A stretch of 64,000 nt of DNA from Novipirellula herctigrandis (GCA_007859835.1 SJPJ01000002.1:204744-268743), one strand, 5' to 3'; positions 51,527-61,010 are shown, counted from the stretch's first letter. Numbers and translations: made by a program. Notes: generated from the letters alone by a model not told the origin.

Positions 51527-53752
51527 GTGAGTGAGGACCGAACCGAATACCAAACACTTGGCCACCAATCGGCAAGCAAAAAGTTGTCGATGCAGGCGAC
51601 GACGCCACCAGCGGACGTTCCCGGGTACCGTCTGAAGCGGTTTCTCGGTGCGGGTGCGTTCGGACAAGTATGGGTCGGGCAAGATTTGAATACCGGCCGA
51701 GGCGTTGCGGTCAAATTTTACTTGCATCGTGGCGGTGTCAATTGGTCGTTACTTAGCCGCGAAGTGAAGAACCTAGTCCAGTTGTCCGCCGACCGCTATG
51801 TCGTACAGGTTTTGGAAGTCGGTTGGGATGCCGATCCGCCCTATTATGTGATGGAATTGGTTAGTGGCGGATCACTCGAAGAGCGACTCGAACGTGTCGG
51901 ACACCTTAGTGTCCCCGAGTCGGTTGAAATGTTCAGCAAAATTTTGGTGGGACTGAACCATTGTCACGGCAAAGGTGTTTTACATTGTGACCTTAAACCG
52001 GCCAATATCCTGCTCGGTGACGACGACGAACCGCGACTAGCGGATTTCGGTCAAAGCCGCATGTCGCACGACCAAACTCCTGCCTTGGGGACGCTGTTCT
52101 ATATGGCTCCCGAGCAAGCCGATTTGCAGTCAACGCCCGACGCTTGCTGGGACGTATACGCAGTCGGTGCGATTCTGTATCGACTACTCACCGGCGAGCC
52201 ACCCTATCGCAGCGATGACGTCATCGACCAAATCGACACAGCTGGTTCCTTGCCCGAGCGATTGACGCATTACCGTGAAGCGATCCAGTCGAGTTTGCCA
52301 CCAACGAAGCATTCCAAGGTCTCCGGCGTCGACCGGCAATTGAGCCGAATCGTGAATCGATGCTTAGCGGCCGAACCATCGAACCGCTACGAGAATGTGC
52401 AACAAATCCTACAAGACCTCGATCGCCGCGAACAATCACATTCGCGCCGACCATTGATGCTACTGGGTATCGTCGGCCCATTACTGATTTTGTTGGCGAC
52501 CTGTATCTTTGCCGCGCGCAGCATTGACCATGCCAGCAGCAGCACTCAGGCGGCCCTCCGAACCGAAGCATCCGGTACAAATAAGTTAGCAGCAAAGTTT
52601 GCAGCCCGTACACTCGAAAGCGAGATCGAACGCTACTTTGATGCGGCTAGGCGAGAGACACAATCGAAAGTATTTCAGCAATTGCTGGTCAACACTTTCG
52701 AAGACAAATCGGTCAAGGCCGAGCGATTGACGATTGCATCGCGATCCGCGGACGAACAGGATAAGGTGTCCGCTCGGGAACGGATGCTTGACATCGAAGC
52801 TCGACTAAAATTGGATCAATGGCTTAGCGATCGGCTTGGTCGGTATAGCGACAACGGCGAATCGTCGCGACGCCCTCGGTTCGCAACCGTTTTTGTAACC
52901 GACACGTTTGGGACGATGATTGGAATCGCCTACGACAAACCGGTGACTCGCGAAAAGAATAGTGCTGGTCGGAACTTTGCCTTTCGAACCTATTTTCATG
53001 GTGGTCAAAACGACTTAGACAAATCGATACCGATCGAAGCGATCGTACCTCTGCAGCGAACGCACCTATCGTCCGCTTTCCCCAGTACGGCAACGGGCCT
53101 ATGGAAAGTGGCGATTAGTACTCCGATCTTCTTCGATGAGAATAAAGATCGGCCAGACGCGATCTTTGTTGCAACGATTAACCTTGGCGATTTCCAGTTG
53201 CTGCAAAGTGAACAAGGGTCGAATTTGATCGCGGTTTTGGTCGAAGCACGCGAAGGCGATTTGCGAGGTACCGTGTTGCAACACCCGTTGATGGACATGC
53301 GTCGCGATTCAGGCAAAACCCTCGCCGATGAAAAGTACCAAGTGGATAGCAATTTGATCCAAGACATCTTGGAAGGTGGCGATATCGACTACCATGACCC
53401 GGTTGCGGATGCCCCCGACGGACAAGACTACGCCGGCGATTGGATCGTCGCCATGCAACCCGTTCAATTGCCCATTTCGGCGAGTGAACAGGATACGGAC
53501 GAAGACGGCGAAATTGAGACCGACTTATTGGTACTGGTTCAATACCGATTGTCCAAGGTGATGGAACCGGTCGGAGAAATGAAAGCCATGTTGCTCTCCG
53601 AAGGGGCTGTCGCAATTACCTCGATCTTGATGGTGATGTTGGCACTATGGTTGTTCGTAAAAAGATCGACCGACACGAAGTCCGATACACCAAGCATCCC
53701 ACAAGAGGAAACAAGCGGTCCAACCGGACACACCGAGACCATCGAGACTTAA
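51527..53752 (+). CDS. Non-RD Ser/Thr kinase with periplasmic sensor domain
   Basis: 741 residues from GTG 51527, supported by AGGA about ten bases upstream. Kinase domain at about 35-300: LGAGAFGQVWVGQ, VAVKFY, LHCDLKPANILL with Cys154 replacing the usual Arg before Asp155, ADFGQSR, GTLFYMAPEQ. One membrane helix at about 308-330 and a second at about 693-715 enclose a 360-residue periplasmic domain resembling a Cache-type sensor (RNFAFRTYFHGG; WKVAISTPIF). It probably phosphorylates targets upon ligand sensing. Confidence 0.9.
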   Translation: MSEDRTEYQTLGHQSASKKLSMQATTPPADVPGYRLKRFLGAGAFGQVWVGQDLNTGRGVAVKFYLHRGGVNWSLLSREVKNLVQLSADRYVVQVLEVGWDADPPYYVMELVSGGSLEERLERVGHLSVPESVEMFSKILVGLNHCHGKGVLHCDLKPANILLGDDDEPRLADFGQSRMSHDQTPALGTLFYMAPEQADLQSTPDACWDVYAVGAILYRLLTGEPPYRSDDVIDQIDTAGSLPERLTHYREAIQSSLPPTKHSKVSGVDRQLSRIVNRCLAAEPSNRYENVQQILQDLDRREQSHSRRPLMLLGIVGPLLILLATCIFAARSIDHASSSTQAALRTEASGTNKLAAKFAARTLESEIERYFDAARRETQSKVFQQLLVNTFEDKSVKAERLTIASRSADEQDKVSARERMLDIEARLKLDQWLSDRLGRYSDNGESSRRPRFATVFVTDTFGTMIGIAYDKPVTREKNSAGRNFAFRTYFHGGQNDLDKSIPIEAIVPLQRTHLSSAFPSTATGLWKVAISTPIFFDENKDRPDAIFVATINLGDFQLLQSEQGSNLIAVLVEAREGDLRGTVLQHPLMDMRRDSGKTLADEKYQVDSNLIQDILEGGDIDYHDPVADAPDGQDYAGDWIVAMQPVQLPISASEQDTDEDGEIETDLLVLVQYRLSKVMEPVGEMKAMLLSEGAVAITSILMVMLALWLFVKRSTDTKSDTPSIPQEETSGPTGHTETIET

Positions 53753-54134
53753 ACAATCCCTGGAGTCTGCCTGCACGGTACTGCATGAAGGTGAATCCGT
53801 TTGACGGGAATGCAAAGATGATTTCCGCGAGTCAACGGAAACGACTTTGCACAAACGCGGGGCTCAGGCCGCTATCGACCGAATACCAATTTGTCTTCCC
53901 AAGAGCGTTTGCAAAGCTAAGAGTGCTGGAAAGCTATCTCAACGGAATCCCGCTCGGAGCGCAATACGTCGTCATGGCCCAACGTCCATTTGGCGGCAAA
54001 ATGCCGAGCCCTGGATCGTCCAATGAAACCGAACTCAAATGCAAGCATTCGTGATATTCGCCTGGAATCTTTTTTAGCAATTGTCTACGCTCACGTTTTG
54101 ATGTAGGCAGGAAATTGCAATAAGGAAATCGCAG
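53753..54134 (+). other. 382-base intergenic region with a doubtful short ORF
   Basis: It lies between the sensor kinase and the DUF1571 gene. A 90-codon frame at 53785-54054 is the only candidate gene. Otherwise no promoter pair, hairpin or RNA gene was recognised. Confidence 0.4.
53785..54054 (+). CDS. Hypothetical 89-residue ORF
   Basis: Opens MKVNPFDGNAKMISASQRKR, ends ETELKCKHS. No ribosome site and no family recognised. Composition is mildly basic with no membrane segment. It may be a decayed gene or chance frame. Kept because the gap has no other content. Confidence 0.25.
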   Translation: MKVNPFDGNAKMISASQRKRLCTNAGLRPLSTEYQFVFPRAFAKLRVLESYLNGIPLGAQYVVMAQRPFGGKMPSPGSSNETELKCKHS

Positions 54135-54995
54135 ATGAGCAGAAGTCCACGATGGTTTCGCGGTGTTTTTACCGTTTCGTTGATCACTGGTTTCTTGGTT
54201 GGTTTGGCCGTCGAGCCTGCCGCTGCCCAACAGGCGACGGTGGTTTCCAACATCACCAATCGGACTCGCAACGCCGAGCATCCGCTCGATCCCGCTTTGG
54301 CGATGGCAAGCAAGAGTCTTGAAAACTTCCAAGCCAACGTGAAAGACTACTCGGCGCTGTTTGTGAAACGTTGCCGCGTGAATGGCGTATTACCCGACCT
54401 ACAGTACGCGAATGTAAAGATCCGCAATCGGAAACTCTCCGCCGGACGTGTCGCCGTTCCGATGGGCGTTTATCTAAACTTCCTGAAACCAGAGGACGTT
54501 ACCGGCCGCGAAGTGATTTGGGTCGAAGGGAAAAACGACGGCAACATGATCGCTCACGAATCGGGCATCAAAGGAATGATTAACGTTACGTTGGACCCAA
54601 ACGGCTATTTAGCAATGCGCGGCCAACGACACCCCATTACTGACATTGGCATTGAAAACTTGTTGGTGAAGTTGATTGAAACGGGCGAGCGTGACCGTCA
54701 ATATGGTGAGTGCGATGTTCAGTTCTATCGAAACGCGAAGATCAAAGAGACCGAGTGTACGATGCTACAAGTAGTCCACCCCGTCAAAAGACCCTACTTT
54801 GATTTCTATTTGGCGAGAGTCTATTTTGACAAGCAAATGAACATGCCCATTCGTTATGAAGCTTGGTCGTGGCCGACGACGCAAGGCGGCGAACCAGTGC
54901 TTGAAGAGGAATACACCTACTTGGATTTGAAGGTGAATGTCGGTTTCACCGAAGCCGATTTTGATATCCGAAATCCCGCATACCAATTTCGGTAG
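54135..54995 (+). CDS. DUF1571 secreted protein
   Basis: 286 residues, signal peptide ending AAAQQ. Contains DYSALFVKRCRVNGVLPDLQ, then VYLNFLKPEDVTGREVIWVE, and YFDKQMNMPIRYEAW followed later by LEEEYTYLDLKVNVGFTEAD. This beta-rich layout is typical of DUF1571 and of lipoprotein-carrier-like (LolA-type) folds. Function unknown; perhaps binds lipid or peptide in the periplasm (inference). Confidence 0.85.
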   Translation: MSRSPRWFRGVFTVSLITGFLVGLAVEPAAAQQATVVSNITNRTRNAEHPLDPALAMASKSLENFQANVKDYSALFVKRCRVNGVLPDLQYANVKIRNRKLSAGRVAVPMGVYLNFLKPEDVTGREVIWVEGKNDGNMIAHESGIKGMINVTLDPNGYLAMRGQRHPITDIGIENLLVKLIETGERDRQYGECDVQFYRNAKIKETECTMLQVVHPVKRPYFDFYLARVYFDKQMNMPIRYEAWSWPTTQGGEPVLEEEYTYLDLKVNVGFTEADFDIRNPAYQFR

Positions 54996-55129
54996 AGAAC
55001 GGGGTGTTTTTTGTTTAGATGGTGACGTTTTTGATCGCATTGCGGAATGACCGCAAAGCGATCCATCATTATTCGGGTATACTGCGTTCTGCGGTTTGCT
55101 TGACTTCACCTTCACAGAAAACGAAAACC

Positions 55130-55801
55130 ATGAACGACGAAACAAATCCTGTCTCCTCTTCCCATTCATTTTCGGACGATGCTTCCGTTCGCGACATCGT
55201 TCAAGCGCTTAGCAAAATTTGGTGGCTACCGCTTCTCCGCGGCATTTTCTTGGTTTTGCTCGGAATTTACGCTCTCATTCAACCAGGAATGACCGTCGCC
55301 GCGCTCGCTCAAGTGATGGGATTCTTTTTGATTCTCGATGGATCAATTGCGTTGGTCGCAGGTGTGATTGGCCAAGTCCCGTCGCGTGGTTGGACCATTC
55401 TTCGAGGCGTCGTTGCGATTCTGGTCGGTATCTTTGTCTTTGCTAACCCCGTTATTGTTGCCGGACTAACGGCGATCACGATCATGTACCTGATCGCATT
55501 CTCCGCCATTTTCACCGGTATCATGGAAATCATTGCAACCCTTCGTGACCACAAGGAAATCGAAGGCGACGCGGGGTTCATCTTTGGCGGCATTTTGTCG
55601 ATCGCCTTCGGCGTTCTATTGCTGATGGCGCCATTCATGTTCGGCATGGTGATGGTACGCATCCTGGGCGTTTGTGCCGCTGCGGTTGGCGTCGCGATGA
55701 TCATGTTGGCGTTTCGACTCAAAGGGATCGAAAAACGGATGGAATCGAAAGTCGTCGACGCACAAAGCCATACGAAAACGAAAGACGAAGCCAACGCTTA
55801 A
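55130..55801 (+). CDS. HdeD-like (DUF308) membrane protein
   Basis: 223 residues from ATG 55130. Six membrane segments with the DUF308 pattern: LLRGIFLVLLGIYALIQPGM, VMGFFLILDGSIALVAGVIG, ILRGVVAILVGIFVFANP, and SAIFTGIMEIIATLRD. HdeD was named for acid resistance in E. coli but its mechanism is unknown. The glycerate kinase gene starts two bases after its stop. Confidence 0.9.
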   Translation: MNDETNPVSSSHSFSDDASVRDIVQALSKIWWLPLLRGIFLVLLGIYALIQPGMTVAALAQVMGFFLILDGSIALVAGVIGQVPSRGWTILRGVVAILVGIFVFANPVIVAGLTAITIMYLIAFSAIFTGIMEIIATLRDHKEIEGDAGFIFGGILSIAFGVLLLMAPFMFGMVMVRILGVCAAAVGVAMIMLAFRLKGIEKRMESKVVDAQSHTKTKDEANA

Positions 55802-55803
55802 AC

Positions 55804-57201
55804 ATGCCTACTTCTCCTCTGACAACAGCCCGTCAAGACGCACTTGCGATATGGAATGCTGCGGTCGACTCCGTTCGCGTCCGTCCTTTGGTGGCTTCAC
55901 AGTTTGACATCGATCAGGACGGATTCTCCATTTCCGACTATCCGTTCCTTCGTGCTGACATTGACCGAATCATCGTTGTCGGAGGGGGGAAGGCATCGGG
56001 CGCAATGGCTAGCGGTCTTGTCGACAAACTTAATGGCCGGATACCAATCACCGGATGGGTCAATGTCCCCGAAGGCACTGCGGAGCTAACCTCCGGAACC
56101 ACAGGCAAGATCCACATCCATCCATCGCGGCCTGCGTCGGTAAACGAACCAATGCAGGCAGGTGTTGAGGGGACGCAGGCGATTTTGCGCCTGGTGCAAT
56201 CAGCAACTCCAAGAGACCTATGCATTGCGTTGATTTCAGGCGGTGGCAGTGCGCTATTGCCGGCACCTCGCAGCGGCATTTCACTTGCCGATAAACTGGC
56301 TGTCACTCGTTGGCTTAGCTCCCGCGGTGCGGACATTACCGAACTGAACACGGTCCGCAAACATCTTAGTGAAATCAAGGGTGGCGGACTGCTTCATGCT
56401 TGTCACGCCGGCGAATTGGTCACTCTCGTGCTGTCCGATGTGCTTGGCGATCCGCTCGACATGATCGCGTCGGGACCAACCGTCGAAGACACGACAACGC
56501 AAACCGATGCATTGGCGGTGCTGCATCATTTTGATCCTGATCATCAACTTCCCGATGCGGTTTATCGATTGCTGCAATCGGAACCTCCGCCTCGTCAACC
56601 GCCGCAATGCCGCGCGACCACGATCGTGATCGGCAACAATGCGGTCGCGGTAGATGAAGCTGGAATCGTTGCCGAGCGACTCGGTTACAATCACATCATG
56701 CATTCGGCCAACGGACCGGAAGCATCCGCCGAAGAGGTTGGCCGCAAGCATGCTGAAATGTTGATCAGCATGCTACGAAGCAACGAGACACACAAAGCAA
56801 ATTGTTTGATCACCGGTGGCGAGCCAGTGGTTTGTCTGGCGCCCGAATCGATTCGAGGTCTCGGAGGAAGGAACCAACAATTGGTCTTAGCGGCATATCA
56901 ATTTCTTCGCGGGTCGAACTTGTCGGATGCCGATTGGCAACGGATCGCTGTGCTTTCTGGGGGCACCGATGGGGAAGATGGGCCGACAGACGCCGCAGGA
57001 GCATTCCTGGATGCTGCCGTCCACCAAAGCGCAGTCGAACAATCGTTGGATATCGAAGACGCCTTACGCCGTAACGACGCCTACAACTTTTTCAGGCGTT
57101 GCGGAGGTCTAATTCAGACAGGCCCAACCGGAACGAACGTATGTGACGTCCGAGTCGGTCTCGTGAAGAATGACACGGCGTTGGACGAAGAAGCGTGTTG
57201 A
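55804..57201 (+). CDS. Glycerate 2-kinase (MOFRL family)
   Basis: 465 residues from ATG 55804. N-domain: IVVGGGKASGAMASGLVDKL, then CIALISGGGSALLPAP. Middle: TVRKHLSEIKGGGL, VLSDVLGDPLDMIASGPTV. The C-terminal MOFRL domain has NCLITGGEPVV, RGLGGRNQQLVLAA and VLSGGTDGEDGPTDAAGAF. It phosphorylates glycerate with ATP to 2-phosphoglycerate, in the glyoxylate or serine route. Cotranscribed with the DUF308 gene. Confidence 0.93.
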   Translation: MPTSPLTTARQDALAIWNAAVDSVRVRPLVASQFDIDQDGFSISDYPFLRADIDRIIVVGGGKASGAMASGLVDKLNGRIPITGWVNVPEGTAELTSGTTGKIHIHPSRPASVNEPMQAGVEGTQAILRLVQSATPRDLCIALISGGGSALLPAPRSGISLADKLAVTRWLSSRGADITELNTVRKHLSEIKGGGLLHACHAGELVTLVLSDVLGDPLDMIASGPTVEDTTTQTDALAVLHHFDPDHQLPDAVYRLLQSEPPPRQPPQCRATTIVIGNNAVAVDEAGIVAERLGYNHIMHSANGPEASAEEVGRKHAEMLISMLRSNETHKANCLITGGEPVVCLAPESIRGLGGRNQQLVLAAYQFLRGSNLSDADWQRIAVLSGGTDGEDGPTDAAGAFLDAAVHQSAVEQSLDIEDALRRNDAYNFFRRCGGLIQTGPTGTNVCDVRVGLVKNDTALDEEAC

Positions 57202-57235
57202 CCGGAATCGTTCAACCAAGAATTCTCTTTAAGAC

Positions 57236-58582
57236 TTAGGCCTTGCGCATTAGCGTTGCGATGGCGTTGCCTTCCGACGTGTGATTGACGCAAATCGCAT
57301 AGTCTTTTTGCAGTGGCTGTGCCGATCGATGTTCGATTGGATCCGACAAATTCATCGACGGAGGAATCACGTTTCGCGATAATGCTAGCGCGGCGACCAG
57401 AAGTTCCAACGAGCCGCTCGCAGCACCACAATGCCCCACAGCGTTAATCGGAGCCACCACTGGCACTTCGGGCAACATCGCGGTCAATGCAATTTGTTCT
57501 TGTTCGTCGATCACGGGATCGCCCATCGCATGACTGACCACAAAACCAATCTCGGTGGCGGTGATCTTTGCGTCCCTTAAACACGCTTCGATCGCCAACG
57601 AGATCGCTTTTGCTGACCCTCGAATACCTGGCACTCCAATTTTGCTCGATCGTTTTTCGAGCAACATGCCCTTGGACGCAACAAAACGAGACGCCGTAGC
57701 GACGATTTCAGCCAACGGAACCGCACCTCGTTTCTCGGCCGTTTGTTTCCCTTCGATAACAAACGCAACGGCCGCTTCACCGCCAACCACACCGGTGGAT
57801 GCCGGGTCATGCGGACGAGACGACTTTGATATTGGATCGGCCACCGAGGCAATCGGCAAATCGTTTCGATAATTTATTCGCGTCGTGTTGATCCGCGTAC
57901 CGACGCCACCGGTCACTATCCACGCAGCAACGCCACGTTGGATACATGAAATTGCCTCAATCATCGCCGCAGGCCCCGACGAGTCGCCGTGGATGATCGA
58001 GTTATTCGGGCCCTGTGCGTTGATCGCAATGCCGACGTGACATGCGGGCATGTTGGGCAAGTATTTGAGCATCCAAAGAGGCATCACTTTCCGCATCGCG
58101 GCTCCGCCAAATTGAGATTCGTCGATCTTGCCATCCTTATTGAGACAGCACTGGAAAGCTTCGGCTAATTCCGCAGGCGGACCGAAGAGCATTTCGCTGC
58201 CGAAGACGGTCCCGATTTGGTTGGGACCAATCATCCCGTCGTTGGTCGCCGGAAGTACACTCGAAAGCCCCGCATCGTCAACTGCCATCATGGCCGAGGC
58301 AAACGCAAATTGAATTTCGCGGCACATCACTTTGAGTGCTTTTCGCGGCTTGACGTACTGTTTGCCGTCAAACCCGATGACCGGTGCACCAATCCAAAGG
58401 CCATCTTCACAATCACCCGCAGGTGCGGGCGATATCGGGGGCGTGTGGCCGCCGTCATCACGATCGGCGAGCGAACGGATGGCGGATTTGCCGGTCAATA
58501 ACGCGTCAAAGAACTCAGAATGGCCCATTCCGATCGGCGACACTACGCCCGCTCCGGTGATAACGATATTTTTTTCCGGCAT
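57236..58582 (-). CDS. Beta-ketoacyl synthase-like protein lacking the catalytic cysteine
   Basis: 448 residues of the FabF type: IVITGAGVVSPIGMG, GTVFGSEMLFGPP, GPNNSIIHGDSSGPAAMIEA and VGHCGAASGSLELL. In FabF the third block reads ATACTSG; here it is HGDSSG, so the nucleophile is Asp200 (codon at 57983-57985). Both active-site His residues seem present (VVSHAMGDP; AVGHCGA). Such proteins cannot form the acyl-thioester on this residue, so it may be a chain-length-factor-like partner or decarboxylase. Convergent with glycerate kinase and 123 bases downstream of the GNAT-like gene. Confidence 0.85.
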   Translation of the reverse strand: MPEKNIVITGAGVVSPIGMGHSEFFDALLTGKSAIRSLADRDDGGHTPPISPAPAGDCEDGLWIGAPVIGFDGKQYVKPRKALKVMCREIQFAFASAMMAVDDAGLSSVLPATNDGMIGPNQIGTVFGSEMLFGPPAELAEAFQCCLNKDGKIDESQFGGAAMRKVMPLWMLKYLPNMPACHVGIAINAQGPNNSIIHGDSSGPAAMIEAISCIQRGVAAWIVTGGVGTRINTTRINYRNDLPIASVADPISKSSRPHDPASTGVVGGEAAVAFVIEGKQTAEKRGAVPLAEIVATASRFVASKGMLLEKRSSKIGVPGIRGSAKAISLAIEACLRDAKITATEIGFVVSHAMGDPVIDEQEQIALTAMLPEVPVVAPINAVGHCGAASGSLELLVAALALSRNVIPPSMNLSDPIEHRSAQPLQKDYAICVNHTSEGNAIATLMRKA

Positions 58583-58705
58583 AATCGGGCTTGGGGGCGG
58601 TTAAGAAAACTCGGTTCAGTGTGAGGTGGTCTAGCCTGCATCCCGTGGGGGAAGATTGACAAGTATGATTTCTAGCCGCAGATGTTGCTAGTGGTAACGT
58701 TTTTC

Positions 58706-59851
58706 TTAAAGTGCACGGTCGTAAAGTCGATGCGTTTTGGTTTGAGTCGCGCCCCCGCGTTCGACAGTTCCCTTGGAAAGCCGATTGCTTTCAAGAATCC
58801 ACGAAAACTCGCCGATCTGGATGCCGTGTTCAATCGCATCGGGCAAAATTCGCGACAACGTGACCAATCCAACGCCCCATTTCTGGTACTTGGGCAACAC
58901 GTTGGTGCTAATGAGACGCAAACGGTCAATTTTCCGTTTTCCCATCAGCAACCGCAGCCATCCGAAGGGAAACAGGTGACCATCGATTTTGCGGATCACT
59001 TGGTTGTAGTCAAGCAATCCAAACCCGGCCCCGATCGGTTTTCCGTCAATCTCGGCGATGCTAGTCAGTTCCGGCACAATCAAGTGTTTCAGCCCCGCAC
59101 TTTGCTCGTCAATTTCTCCTTCACTCATCGGCACGTAACCCCACGTTTGCTGCAGCGATTGATTATAGATTTCCAAAAAGGTGCGAACGTCTTGATTGAA
59201 TCGCTTCCGATCGATCATTCGGCATTTCACATTGAACCGCTTGGTCGATTCTTCGACGATGAAAAGCATTTTTGGATCAAGCGACTTCAAGATATCGATA
59301 TGAGCTTCGTAGCTGTAAACGTCTTGCGTTTTTTCGAACCCGGATGCTAGGAACAATTTTTCGTAATACGGCAGGTGATAAGGAATCATGAAGGTGGGTG
59401 GGGAATCGAAACCGTCCACGAGTAACCCGACTTCGTAGTTCAAACTTGGATGCACTGGACCACGGACATCGGTCATCCCTTGTTCACGCAGCCAATCCAA
59501 TGCGTGATCGAAGGCCATTTGGCTTGCCGCGGCATCATCGTACGATTCAAAGAAGCCCACAAAACCTCGTTTTTCTTGATAGCGTCGATTGTGTGCGTGG
59601 TTGACGATGGCCAAAACGCGCGCGACCGGGCGTCCATCGCGGCGAACCAGGAACGCTTGCCGATCGGCGTCATCGTAGAAGGGATGGTATTTAAAACCAA
59701 CGATTTTCCGTCTCTCGGACCAAATTGGCGGAATCCAATGGGGGTTGTCTCGATAGACATCCCGCTCCAACGCGAGGAACGCTTTTTGATCCCGCCGCGA
59801 CTCAACCGGAAGACACTGTAACGCACCGTCGTTTTTTTGCTGGTTGTTCAT
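58706..59851 (-). CDS. GNAT-like acetyltransferase family protein
   Basis: 381 residues, cytoplasmic. Two GNAT-like parts: the first includes ALERDVYRDNPHWIPPIWSE and QAFLVRRDGRPVARVLAIVN, the second SIAEIDGKPIGAGFGLLDYN and STNVLPKYQKWGVGLVTLSR. The pattern resembles long uncharacterised GNAT proteins that open with a DNPHW motif. No substrate can be assigned. Same strand as the ketosynthase gene, so an acyl-related link is possible but unproven. Confidence 0.75.
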   Translation of the reverse strand: MNNQQKNDGALQCLPVESRRDQKAFLALERDVYRDNPHWIPPIWSERRKIVGFKYHPFYDDADRQAFLVRRDGRPVARVLAIVNHAHNRRYQEKRGFVGFFESYDDAAASQMAFDHALDWLREQGMTDVRGPVHPSLNYEVGLLVDGFDSPPTFMIPYHLPYYEKLFLASGFEKTQDVYSYEAHIDILKSLDPKMLFIVEESTKRFNVKCRMIDRKRFNQDVRTFLEIYNQSLQQTWGYVPMSEGEIDEQSAGLKHLIVPELTSIAEIDGKPIGAGFGLLDYNQVIRKIDGHLFPFGWLRLLMGKRKIDRLRLISTNVLPKYQKWGVGLVTLSRILPDAIEHGIQIGEFSWILESNRLSKGTVERGGATQTKTHRLYDRAL

Positions 59852-59952
59852 TGTCGCGGTTATCCTAGAATTCTTTCTTTGTCCATCAAAGCGTTGATTA
59901 GCACTATTTTAAAATCTCCAAACACTTTTTTGCCGCCCCGACACGCAACCTT

Positions 59953-60813
59953 ATGAGCCAATCGGAAACTCTCGTCCTGCAAAGTCTCGCCAACCCTACG
60001 GTGCGTCGTCTAGTGCGATTGCGAGACAATCGTACCCGACGGCGCGAGAAACGTCTGCTTGTGGACGGATGGCGAGAAAGCCAACAAGCGATCCAAGCTG
60101 GGCTTGATCTTATCGGGCTTTACACCCCAGAAACATTGGACACCCGCGAAACATCGATCCCCAGTGACCACCAAACTGATGTGGATGATACGGCCTCCGT
60201 AGTTTTGGCAACGGCCCAGACAAGCGGAAAGCTGAGACGGGTTTCCAATGCCGTGATGAAAAAAATCGCCTACGGTGATTCCGACCGCGGCGTAGTGGGT
60301 GAATTCGCGGAGCCTCAGCGAAGGTTTGAGGATTTGCGTCTCCCCAAAGCTCCAATGCTTTTGGTACTCGACTGCATTGAAAAACCGGGAAACATCGGTG
60401 CGGTGTTCCGTTGTGCCGATGCGGCGGGGGTCGACGCAGTGATTTTGTGCGGAAGCGGCAGCGACATCTATAATCCCAATGCCATTCGTAGCAGCTTAGG
60501 AACCGTTTTCCGGATCCCCAGTGTGGCTGCGGCGACGGAGTCCGAGGTTGCCAAATTCCTAATTTCACAAGAAATCAAGCCATTTGCGGCTCGCGTCGAA
60601 TCCTCGTCGGAAATTTGGTCAACCGATTTTTCAGGCTCAATAGCGATCCTGATCGGCAGCGAAGCGAACGGTCTGGGCGATCGTTGGCAATCTTTTGGCG
60701 GCGAACCCGTTGCCGGGGTGAGAATCCCGATGTGGGGACGCGTTGACAGCCTCAATGCGTCGGTTTCCGCGGCGATTCTGCTGTACGAAGCGCGCCGACA
60801 GCGAAATTCCTAA
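59953..60813 (+). CDS. SpoU/TrmH-family RNA 2'-O-methyltransferase
   Basis: 286 residues. The N-terminal substrate-binding part includes RRREKRLLVDGWRESQQAI. The SPOUT knot motifs are complete: EKPGNIGAVFRCADAAGVDA (motif 1), ILIGSEANGLGDRW (motif 2) and VRIPMWGRVDSLNASVSAAI followed by LLYEARRQ (motif 3). It methylates ribose in rRNA or tRNA with SAM; RlmB-like and TrmH-like members cannot be separated by eye. Confidence 0.92.
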   Translation: MSQSETLVLQSLANPTVRRLVRLRDNRTRRREKRLLVDGWRESQQAIQAGLDLIGLYTPETLDTRETSIPSDHQTDVDDTASVVLATAQTSGKLRRVSNAVMKKIAYGDSDRGVVGEFAEPQRRFEDLRLPKAPMLLVLDCIEKPGNIGAVFRCADAAGVDAVILCGSGSDIYNPNAIRSSLGTVFRIPSVAAATESEVAKFLISQEIKPFAARVESSSEIWSTDFSGSIAILIGSEANGLGDRWQSFGGEPVAGVRIPMWGRVDSLNASVSAAILLYEARRQRNS

Positions 60814-60896
60814 CCTTTTTTGTCACGTTTGCGATCGGGGCACCGCACGGAACAAGTGGCCAAAGTCCGCAAATAATCGCTGAAAATCGTATTTTT

Positions 60897-60941
60897 GCTT
60901 CGATCGTTGCAACCGTACCGATCGGTACACGCGCTCGAAGC
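60897..60941 (+). other. Structured leader element with duplicated terminator arm
   Basis: Outer stem GCTTCGA (60897-60903)/TCGAAGC (60935-60941) encloses the perfect 14-bp palindrome GTACCGATCGGTAC (60915-60928). GCAACCG at 60909-60915 is an exact copy of the 5' arm of the terminator at 60986. The 3' arm CGGTTGC could therefore pair with either copy, which is the design of an attenuator or riboswitch. No known RNA family recognised. Confidence 0.4.
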
Positions 60942-60985
60942 GTCAGAATCGTTAATGTCGGGGCAAACCGAATCCGATACTTAGA

Positions 60986-61010
60986 GCAACCGGATGTCGG
61001 TTGCTTTTTT
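60986..61010 (+). terminator. Intrinsic terminator
   Basis: GCAACCG (60986-60992) and CGGTTGC (60998-61004) form a perfect 7-bp stem with a 5-base loop, then six T (61005-61010). It is 172 bases after the SpoU gene and 67 bases before the next start codon. It may end the SpoU transcript, a short RNA, or prematurely end the leader of the downstream gene. Confidence 0.75.
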
